Source: Beroe ovata (taxonomy: Eukaryota > Ctenophora > Nuda > Beroida > Beroidae). From it: a DNA stretch of 64,000 bases. The position numbers and the translations under genes are program-made. This document shows positions 57,101-64,000 of this stretch, one piece after another (the first letter of the stretch is position 1; each line of letters begins with the position of its first letter). The stretch spans positions 82,511 to 146,510 of the forward strand of contig CAMPET010000100.1 of the NCBI GenBank assembly GCA_946803715.1, given 5' to 3'. The notes under the pieces were generated by a model. That model was not told the origin of the DNA. It made no database searches and saw only the letters and a program-made list of their open reading frames with translations.

Positions 57101-57323
57101 GCATAAGCCACAAGCTTCCCAGTCATATTATTCAATGTCGAGCTGACCCCGGGCTTGCTTTTTGCACATTGTGTGATTACTGATTATTGTGTTCAGGTAT
57201 TTGCGTGCTACAAGCGGGTCAGAGAAAAGACAGATACTCATGGCAATATTCACGGTGCTGCACTTTAGCGATGACGAAAAGTCGTCGGTGAAGCACAAAC
57301 TGATGCCTGGGTGGTTTTCATGA
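48143..57323 (+). CDS. GCC1: Golgin GCC1 (GRIP and coiled-coil domain protein), complete, 12 exons
   Basis: Exons: 48143-48323, 48403-48563, 48640-48799, 54283-54473, 54641-54774, 55141-55485, 55634-55769, 56140-56244, 56321-56382, 56579-56696, 56856-57037, 57197-57323. Phases agree and give 633 aa, against 775 in human. It is a trans-Golgi tether recruited by an Arl1-type GTPase through its GRIP domain. The N-terminus KKLGDLVKAYKSLQDEK, a long coiled coil with LELRFQHDKKELLEHVDNL, and the C-terminal GRIP domain (SANMEYLKNIVLRYL, ILMAIFTVLHFSDDEK, LMPGWFS) identify it. The intron after 54774 begins GC, not GT (AG|gcgagt), and fits phase 2. Exon 6 encodes a Asp-Val-Thr-Ser-Pro repeat. Intron 3 (5.5 kb) hosts the antisense GPCR; intron 5 contains telomere-like repeats; intron 7 a minisatellite. 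Confidence 0.95.
48986..52258 (-). CDS. LDLa-domain class A GPCR, single exon, nested antisense in GCC1
   Basis: It is 1090 aa. A signal peptide (MIPSHLLLLVVFAPLVDT) precedes about 680 extracellular residues rich in Cys. Several LDL-receptor class A modules are visible: IPAWKICDGFKNCVNGQDEQ, HRMCDGARECPLRYDESSQ, LPKVCDLADDCGDASDEERC and LSRMCNGNFDCLDFSDEC, the last two directly before TM1. Seven hydrophobic helices occupy about residues 700-1050, with LSWIPF in TM6 and NPILIL in TM7 (rhodopsin-like). A roughly 85-residue region between TM4 and TM5 ends GFCLFNYF. Relaxin/LGR receptors combine LDLa with leucine-rich repeats; no LRR is visible here. The ligand is unknown. No intron was found, and the gene lies opposite to GCC1 within its intron 3. 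Confidence 0.85.
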   Translation of the reverse strand: MIPSHLLLLVVFAPLVDTQRYETFRRFYGELTSGPATFAHVTVSDCKYTVLRGFLKETCLIDSKPYFKCPFSDSYYRVLSEQCKEQHFTHLCEHDPSFYQSCGHFVCSPTLYNHSVGGIGVCGDIVCQLPSGLSDNKNIGNFWNLIASSTLGMYRCDNSSNCLNEIGGVSVDERDCSRIEGHFSCTTYDIFTETVALKSTCDGMCDCNTNCFDEASCFNITVGMNCQSYVRGKGVMPMYIPAWKICDGFKNCVNGQDEQVCDTGEVCELHGYYLKSRSLNRWNKCAVLGPAFYRMVCDDFHDQMNCTHGAYSKISPLVCEVGGYTTTLSDYVICKNLSLCDDNIDNDCVNLGYSCTVHKHRMCDGARECPLRYDESSQICLDVVPDFSCVRRLSGKNESLPLPKAWVLDGKQDCLNGADENIDIWERKCGTGSKNVYVMKGNNKLCSTDFVFLHCPKGEYRQLLYIDDVCVDSSNCDSLMCLVSRDSHQVENQEFVSPTRSKNLRHVSLFICLSGLENLQQLIGQCEVFQIERSIDTLGIGKGSMRKIISNRHYAASLDCREIFGELYIYMVCTNQCKYSSECLLDEFIPHTSCTNYPPEHIVITINGKGHLTAILRNDDGTFHQNVFSCKNEKCIPLPKVCDLADDCGDASDEERCSNNFRCNSGEFIPLSRMCNGNFDCLDFSDECNTYCNNQVKIFSHLTLCMAAWITGGVSVVLNGYIITRNLANFKKHKTSVAKTNNCLVTVISIGDFLQGMFLLLVAVADQFINKSTCFTQFKWTTSSTCNNLGVMSTTGSLISLLSMTSLSIKRAVKTRSMLRPKEELSTKATVCLALEIVGIFAVAIILATVPLFSLLDEYFVESLAYENNLFVGNVDRSKHMKIIEAYYGRFLKMGDSWKTIRLLVSDMFRNGKIQGKKISFYGRNGFCLFNYFIRKEDRSKLFTAGILLINLVCVLVIAVCYLFVNILTYNSSAMAGAANKALIKRNKTIQRKVAIMISTDVLSWIPFLTISLAHFSELLDATGWYSVFSIIILPCNCIINPILILEDDIHSLVTMILGKCTRGTKVEEPQEENHGTVYAMRDLNNRAGT
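52259..54282. other. GCC1 intron 3 remainder: minisatellite and dispersed repeats
   Basis: 52382-52465 is a 16-bp minisatellite (ggacaggagagtgggg, five copies). 52935-53420 is rich in gtgtcgagaa/gatgtcagga words, an old degraded tandem repeat. Two related units (about 53595-53875 and 54000-54215) share gcacgtgcaa, acgccgat, tcctttatattataga and, after the first, tagaaaacccgtc, which also occurs near 52800. A single N is at 53589. No exon was seen. Confidence 0.65.
54865..54896. repeat. Interstitial telomere-type repeat
   Basis: Five perfect tagggt units followed by one partial unit lie in GCC1 intron 5. This is the metazoan telomere hexamer TTAGGG in a gene-internal position. Confidence 0.92.
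55799..56050. repeat. 11-12 bp minisatellite in GCC1 intron 7
   Basis: About twenty copies of gcgttacacta / gcgttacactg, alternating and with a few substitutions. Confidence 0.92.
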
Positions 57324-58418
57324 TTGATACAGTTCGATAATTTTATGATTGGAGGGAACTGTGGAGTTGTGGATAATTAAAATTTGAGCATTGATTTCTC
57401 ATTCTGAAGACATTCTTCACTTTTGATCTGAACTCATTATATCTGACTAAAACTAAAAGCAGTTGTTTAAGATAAATCGATCCAGGAAACTTTTCCAAGC
57501 TTAACTCTCTCAAGAGAATTAACTTAAATTGATGTATTTGAAATTGATTGAATTGGACTGTATTTGATGTGCTTAGCTTATTTTTGATCTGATATAAGAG
57601 TGTTCACTGTTCAACTTTTTTTAATCAGCATCGAAATAGTGCACACGTTGCGCGCGGAGTATAGTATTTGGATCACGCAGCGTGGGAAAATCGAAATGAA
57701 ACCAGTGTCGCACTGTCACCGAGCTATAAGCTCATATTTAAAAGCTAATAAGCTATGCTAGTTTCAAAATCCCATATAAAAAGCCGGAGTTTCAATGTGT
57801 ATGATTACAGATGCCTGATGCACTGCAAATCAGCATTCAGCAAATGCAATGCGACATTACCCATGACTAGCGTCCCGGTAGATGTGAGGACGCAGGTCGG
57901 GTTGATTATTGCTCAAAGTTTGGAATATACGAGGTTTCGACAAATAGGACGATGTTTTACTTTTAGAATCACGATTATTGAATCTGATATCGCAAGTCCA
58001 ATTAAAGAATTCATCGATACATTTTCATTGCAAAGATCCTACATCGTTGTAGGAATAACATCATTAAAAATAAAAGTTATCATAAATTGCAGAAAAGTTT
58101 TGTCTGTACCAAAAATATTTAAGTAAATTCAATATCTAATTTTCAACACAAATCAACAATCGAATTCAAACGGAAAATCAAATTGAAATTTCGTTCATAA
58201 TGACATTAATTATGGAAACTGGAAAGTGTTTATTCTGGAGCTGTCTTAGCCTCTCAGCCACTAACAATAACACTTGCTTAATCAATGGATCAACCGATTA
58301 GTTCACTTTCCGTAAAAGATGAAAAGGAATTGTCCTGTTGATAGAATCACCAATCTGCACGACCACACTGCCGGCCGATGATGTGGGGCATATCATATAC
58401 TCATATAGGACAGTGATT
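57324..58418. other. Intergenic between convergent GCC1 and WBP2
   Basis: It is AT-rich. The 123-residue open frame at 57755-58126 has no recognisable domain, and nothing around it looks like a gene. No other feature was seen. Confidence 0.55.
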
Positions 58419-61229
58419 TTACTTTGTTTTCTTGTCTTCCTCCTCCATCGGTGGCGCACTGCTTCTCTGTGGCTGAAACAGATAAAATGATATTTCCATT
58501 TGGTGATGTAATCATAAGTCTCAATTCTCATGAAACAAAGCGAACATAGGGTGAAGAATCCGGTAGTAGGTCACTTGACCTAACTCAAACTGGACATTTG
58601 GCGCAAACTGACATTTCTGTACTAAAAGTAGCGGTCATCCAAAGGCAATGACACATGTGAGTCTCACTATAGCATAAACTAACTACTAGTACTAGTTACT
58701 ACTAGTTACTAGTCACTACTATGGATCCTCATCTACACACTGGCAGTGTGGGATAGTGGGCGCCCAGACGTCCAGCTCTGGACGTGAAACATGGACAATT
58801 ACAAGTCAGGGTGTTGAGGGCGATAGCACAGTATACTGGTGCACTGTACCTAGTCTAGCGTGGCTCTGCAAGCTCTCTGATACTGAACACAAGAAGCCCA
58901 TGGTTTTGCTTAATGCTTATCTAGATTCTAATCTAGTGTAATTAATCGATGCTACCAACTCTCTCACCTAACTGTTACTCATACAGAGACCAGGGGAGCT
59001 GTGGGCCAGTGGACCCCTCACACGCTGTCCCCCTGGTCTGCCCGCGTGGTCTAGGACCGCCTGGCTCGCTCAAAGTGGACACTCCCGACCACGAACCACA
59101 GAGAGAAGTCTCTCTCCCGGAGGAAATTGACTGCCTCCCCCGAAACCCGCACGAAATAGGCCCACCTGCCCGATGCCGTCCTGGTCCGTGATACAAACTC
59201 CAGGCCATCCTGGGGGAGGCCCGGGTTGTACGCCGCTAGGCGTCCGAAAAGATGTTCCGGGCTGTACTCGCCCACCTCAGAATCCACGTGGAAGACCATG
59301 CGATCTGCCGCCGCTGATATCCGTAGTGCAGAGCCCGCTAGGGCCCTTTCCAGGAAAACTCGGTCGTCATCGCTGCCGACTGAGACTTCTACCCGCCCCT
59401 CACGAAAGCGAACACACTCTATCGAGACGGGTTGCGCGGCTGAAGTCGACGCTGACGTGGTATCGAAGTCAGCCTGATAGATCATTCTCCGGACCAGGGC
59501 AACGTCTGTGCGGGCGGTGGCAGACCCATCCCGCCGGGTTACCACCAGATCCACTCCGTCAACCTGCCCCTCAGTGTCAACGGTTGGAGGGGGGCGGGTT
59601 TTGCGGCGCTTGCGCTCCACGTGCCCCCTTTCCTTGGCGGGGGTCTCGCCTCCCTTTCGGGATGCGTGCCCCTTGCCCTCCCCCCCGTCGCCCGCTGCGG
59701 GTTTCGCTGGTCGCTTAGACCCAAGTGCCGAGATTGCTGCATCAGAGCCGGCATCGGCCGCTTCAGGCAGCCGTTGTAAGACAAAGTCTGCCCTCGGTAC
59801 GAACAGACCGGCCGCCTTCAGCGCCCGGACCTTCTCCTTTTTCCTCTGTTTTCGGGCCGTCACCGCTGCCCGGTATCGGTGTAGCTCCTCACAGTTCATT
59901 TCAGCGGGCCTTTTCTTCTTCTTAAGGCAGCGGGCACTCACATTCTCATTGATATACGCAGTGTTGTTGTTCTCGTTGTACATCGCTTGCCCTGACTGGG
60001 CACTCGTTGATGGACCGGGCTGACCACTAGCATCGTACTGAAAGAGGTAGTAAAAGTTGACAGTCGACAAGAGATCACCCAAATCATCCGGTCAATATGT
60101 TGTACTGAAAAAGCTATGTAGATCATATATATTTGATTGACAAAACAAATACCACGTAGCTAGGCGGCGCGGCATATGCTGGAGGCGCTGCGCCGGCAGG
60201 AGCACCGTATCCCGGCGGTTGCGCTACGCCCCCAGGGGGCGGGTACGGTGGTGCGCCACCAGGCGGCGGGTAAACACCGGCGGGCGGGTATCCGGGGTAG
60301 GGGCGCATGTCTGTGGGAGGAGCATAGCCAGCGGCGGGTCCCGGGGTCGGGTAAAACCTGCCGGGTAGATTTGGTAAGGAAGGATGTAAGAGAGATATGT
60401 GAGATATGTAATGTGAGAGAGTGGGATACCCTGGTTGAGGGGGGTAGGCAGGTTGAGGGGGGTAGGGAGATGGTGCTGGTCCGTATGGGTCGTAGTTAAA
60501 CGAGTCGTAGGATGGCGGCAGCTCTTCCGGGGGCGGACCGCCTAGAAATGACGGGAATTAAGATGAGAATTTCCATTTCAGAACAATCTGGTGCTCGGTA
60601 GATCGGTCAAATGACTGCAGCGTACCTCTGTGCATCTTTAGGAGATGTTTGCCGAACTCAATAGCTCCTCCGGCACTGAATGTGAGCCGCACTTTGGCGG
60701 TCCCATCCCAGCCGCCTCCAGGCTCAGCGCGGATAATGAACTTGACACAGTTAGCACCGAATATGGGCTGGTCTACCTGGCCAGGACAAACAATTTCATA
60801 CGCGAGTTTCATGCGAAATTGAAAAGTTTGCATCATTTTCACCGTCATCAACTCATTTCTCACCCACCATGTTTCTATCTTACCTCAATGCTGGAGAGAG
60901 AAGCGAAATCACCGGAGAACGAGTGCAAGTCCTTGTTGTCGTTACACAACAGAATGAATCTACGTGTTGTGAGATAAACCTCGCCGTGAGCCTTTTTCAG
61001 CAGTTTAGACGGCAAATTATTGCCATTTATCGACAGCTCGGCATCCTTACTCCTGCTTATCACCCTGAAAATATGCTGTGGCATAACTTTCATCAAAATA
61101 ACCGAATTTGAATCGTCAGCATTTCATCTTAGCTATTCCATAAATTCGGATTTCAAATCGTGGTCATTACCTTTCCCCAGGAATAAGCAGCAGTCGTCCA
61201 GGTCCGTTAGACGCTGTGTTCAATGACAT
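58419..61229 (-). CDS. WBP2: WW-domain-binding protein 2 (GRAM domain, PY motifs), complete, 7 exons
   Basis: Exons: 61229-61171, 61064-60884, 60776-60626, 60541-60430, 60357-60153, 60037-59942, 58472-58419. Phases agree and give 285 aa, against 261 in human. It is an adaptor that binds WW proteins such as YAP and NEDD4 ligases. The N-terminal MSLNTASNGPGRLLLIP, then the GRAM domain (GEVYLTTRRFILL, QPIFGANCVKFII, GGGWDGTAKVRLTFSAGGAI), then Pro/Tyr-rich exons with PY-type motifs (PPSYD, PPAYA), then QAMYNENNNTAYI and the terminal MEEEDKKTK all follow WBP2. The last intron (59941-58473) contains a GC-rich transposon ORF that stays in frame with exon 6. Confidence 0.93.
59051..59899 (-). mobile_element. 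Transposon-derived ORF (DUF4780-like) in the last WBP2 intron
   Basis: It is 282 codons from ATG 59899. A basic N-terminus (RKQRKKEKVRALKAAG) and linker rich in Lys/Gly/Pro lead to a C-terminal fold with PVSIECVRFREGRVEVSV, LFGRLAAYNPGL and NFLRERDFSLWFVVGSVHF. That order resembles DUF4780, which is found in retroelement polyproteins; this is memory, not a search. GC content is far above the surroundings, which points to insertion. The reading frame continues upstream without a stop into WBP2 exon 6 through the donor site. Confidence 0.6.
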
Positions 61230-61561
61230 TAACTACTATAGCTAGGAATATAGGGTAAATGGTTAGCGTGTCAGACGGAAATAAGACATTTGAGTATCAA
61301 ACTTACATCAAAATCAATGTCGTAATATAGGTCCCATCAAATGTGAGCCGAGCGCGCGGCTCAAGAACAATACCGATGCAAACACGCATCATACACTAGA
61401 CAATGCCGCATGCGTCTATGTTTAACTCAGCGTGTGACCGAGCCAAAATCAAGAATAAAACCTCAGTACATCACATCTCAAAAGGTCAATAATTAATTAA
61501 GAACAATTTTAAATTAGTAGATATACATCCCACATAATAATTGGCAGTAAAATACACTGTA

Positions 61562-63664
61562 TTATCGTCCCCAAATCCACTTAGTGAATGACGATAGGCC
61601 GGATGACTCCTGTTCCACTCGCTGATCTAGGTCAGGGAAATCTGGAAGATATTGGTTGTGTGTAGCGCAAAATGATGCCAACTTTCCACGAAAATATCAA
61701 CAATTCTACCGGATCTAGTTATTGTAAAAACGGGCAAGTGAAGTGTAAAATCGAAACCGAAGAAGGCTGAATGGTAGTGTCGAGAAAAATGTCGAAGAAG
61801 GAATGACATACCGATATGATTGAGCGAGATGTCAAAGAAGAGCGGTTTGCACGGTACAGTCTGGAAATCTGGAGGTAATTTTGCCAGGGTAGGTAACTCA
61901 TCTGGTGTAGTGTACAGCTTGAACTCATTCAAACTCTCAGTAAACATCTGAAACACGTTGTATAAGTTCAGCTAATCCAAACTTGTCAAAAGAAGCGAAA
62001 GCGAAAGTTGCTCCATACCTTATCCTTGTCGGACGAGCTCATGTCCTTCATCTCTTGTTCCACAAGTTGTGATGCTAGGAATGCAGAAGCATGTGCAGTG
62101 CAGCGCTGACTGTGAATCTGTTTTCCCAGTGCTTGCAGTTCCTCATTCAAGCCCTGTATTCGTTACTACTGTTACAATAACACAATTTTCAGGGTTTGTT
62201 GTTGAAATAGGTACTGATGAGTGCTCCACCAATAGTCGCACAATTACTGACTTACCACACGTGCCTATCAAATCAAACCTAGTCAAATAATGTACCTTAA
62301 TATCATGATATTTGGCAATGGTAGCAGCTTCACTTGTATCAGATATGTGTTCTTTACATCTGTCATACAACACTATTGCATTCAGCCAGTTACTCTGCGC
62401 TAAGTGACACTCAGCTATATAGAAACACCTGGGATTTAGATCAAGCTGAGGATGGTAGCAAAATAAGATCAAAATTAGCAGAATAAGATAAAAAATGTGA
62501 TGAGAGATCAACAACAACAACAAAACCGCTCCCGCACGTTGACACTCGTGACAAAACATCATTTCGAGTGTAATACCTCTTGGTCCTGTAGAACTTGGTG
62601 CTGACATCGATACCCTGAAACACCATGCCATCCCTATCGAGAGACTGTATGTCTCGCAAATCAGCGTAGTTCTGTAATATGATGTCGTACAGTCGGACTA
62701 AATCCTCAGGACGGGATATCTTGGTACCCGGTCTCGTCTCCACTACACCACTCAACTTATCTGATACCTGTTGTGGGAGTGGGAATATATCTGAAGGTGA
62801 CTGAAACTCTGATGGAACCTCATTTGTTTCATTCCTACCGATGATCATTCGAACAACAGAGGAATGCCAATTCCAACCAATTATTTTCTGTATGACGTGA
62901 TGATTTCCGTGATTGTCAGTCACGTGATTGAAAACACACCTGTTGGGCCATTGCCAAGAAACGTTCAATAGTAACTGTTATTCTGAGGTAACTGAAGTAG
63001 TCAGTTGCTAATTGCAGAGAGGGAGCGTCCATAGCTGCACTCGTCTTCAGATTCTGGCCAATGTCCCGGCAAGATGATATGATTTCCTCGTATAGCTCGA
63101 GCCGCTTCGCGTGATCAGTGCTCTCCTGAGCAAATGTAATACTTTTGCAATTGATGGAATTTGACGCATTTGCGGGTCTTTGAATCGGAGACTCCCGTGG
63201 AGTGAATTTGAGAAGAACGAAACACGTTTTTAATGATTTCAAGGAAACCTTCGCAAGTTGGATATTGTCCTCAGTTTGCACGAGCTGAATCTTGATCTCA
63301 TCATTCGATAAGGTGAAACTCTTTCCTTCCCACTTTATTTCTCGTACTGAAAAAGATAACAATATCATTCAACCCAATTCGCTTGCTCCAAAATTGCTCT
63401 AAACTCTTGAATAGTTGGATTATCAGGTCGTAACAATGACCTAAACTTATCACAACATGAAGAACAGCTGCATACCTGCTGCGGCAGGAGTGGCACTGGT
63501 TGCCTTGCTGGCGATGATACTATCCAGTTCCTCCATCAGGCCCTCCTCCCCATCTGGTGCTGCCCCCAAACTACCCATACTCTGTATGTTGTACAGACAG
63601 TACTGTACTTTGGGTGTCATCTCATCGTGCTTGTCTCGGTACAGCGTGCCGTCCTCAACAACGT
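61562..63664 (-). CDS. SRP68: Signal recognition particle subunit SRP68, C-terminal two thirds
   Basis: Exons: 63664-63476, 63346-62940, 62767-62577, 62428-62296, 62153-62019, 61947-61812, 61626-61562. Phases agree and give about 418 residues of a protein usually near 620. SRP68 binds 7SL RNA and SRP72 in the cytosolic particle that targets secretory proteins to the ER. Diagnostic stretches: KVQYCLYNIQSMG, EDLVRLYDIILQNYADL, IHSQRCTAHASAFLASQ, VPCKPLFFDISLNHI, and the terminal ESSGLSSFTKWIWGR. Upstream exons lie beyond the window. The 5' acceptor region is partly duplicated around the single N at 63713. Confidence 0.93.
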
Positions 63665-64000
63665 CTGAGAGAGAGAGAGTGAGTGAGGGGGATTGGAGGG
63701 AGTGAGGGGGAGNGTGGAGGGAATGCCAGAGCAAGGGGAGTGAGTGAGGGGAATACACTATATCAGGGGGACGGGAGAGTGGTGGCAGTGGGCTCCAAGG
63801 GGCGCGCCGTCCTCAACCACGTCTAGGAGAGAGTGAGTGAGTGAGAGTGAATGGGTGCTCACTCACTCACTCAGTCACTCTCACTCAGTCACTCAGTCAC
63901 TCTCACTGACCCAGTCACTCACTCAGTCACTCTCACTCACTCACTCAGTCACTTAGTCACTCTCACTCACTCAGTCACTCACTCAGTCACTCTCACTCAC
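63665..64000. repeat. GAGT/CTCACT microsatellite at window end, with partial exon duplicate
   Basis: (GA)n and (GAGT)n follow the SRP68 acceptor. 63805-63830 repeats the first bases of the exon (gccgtcctcaaccacgtct) after the N at 63713. 63860-64000 is an array of cactcactctcactcagt units. Confidence 0.85.

Noticed and set aside
57755-58126. 123-residue plus-strand open frame between GCC1 and WBP2
   Set aside because: It lies in AT-rich sequence with no domain, no splice context and no family resemblance; it is compatible with a chance frame.
59173-60023. Long plus-strand open frames opposite the WBP2/transposon region
   Set aside because: High GC content makes antisense frames open by chance; the minus-strand frame carries the recognisable domain.

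Overview
The window is eukaryotic nuclear DNA from an animal. Genes are split by short GT-AG introns, intergenic DNA is AT-rich and full of small inverted-repeat elements, and the recognisable proteins are typical metazoan ones. An OAS-like nucleotidyltransferase, compact introns and abundant MITEs would fit an early-branching animal such as a sponge, but I cannot fix the taxon from sequence alone.

Layout, left to right. 1-2360 (-): N-terminal half of an RNF123/KPC1-type E3 ligase. 2361-5682: repeat-rich intergenic DNA. 5683-7758 (+): intronless TTLL7-type polyglutamylase. 8724-14504 (+): complete 14-exon adenylate kinase 8. 15346-20045: an intact-looking two-ORF LINE lying between two copies of the same flank. 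20639-26267 (-): a 13-exon OAS-like protein with degenerate catalytic residues and a coding minisatellite. 30253-38111 (-): complete 7-exon cyclophilin PPIE, with a single-exon MATE transporter nested in its 6-kb intron. 38491-39996 (-): a tail-anchored protoglobin. 40140-46100: poorly resolved minus-strand exons, an 0.8-kb duplicated block and a LINE remnant. 46802-47606 (-): axonemal dynein light chain DNAL4. 48143-57323 (+): complete 12-exon golgin GCC1 with an antisense single-exon LDLa-domain GPCR in its third intron. 58419-61229 (-): complete WBP2 with a transposon-derived ORF in its last intron. 61562-63664 (-): C-terminal two thirds of SRP68.

The genes do not form an operon. TTLL7, AK8 and DNAL4 are all linked to cilia or axonemes, GCC1 and WBP2 are trafficking and signalling proteins, and SRP68 and PPIE are RNP housekeeping factors.

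Assembly caution: isolated single Ns (3040, 4694, 15707, 19633, 28692, 42242, 43198, 45993, 53589, 63713, plus NN at 23893-23894) often sit where near-identical sequence is repeated on both sides. Several 'duplications' here are therefore probably unmerged haplotypes, and they reveal transposon insertion polymorphisms. Three long gaps (9481-9582, 25182-25651, 39580-39689) interrupt CA/GT microsatellites. Exon models were built by eye from reading frame, splice-site phase and remembered family sequence; no alignment was run.
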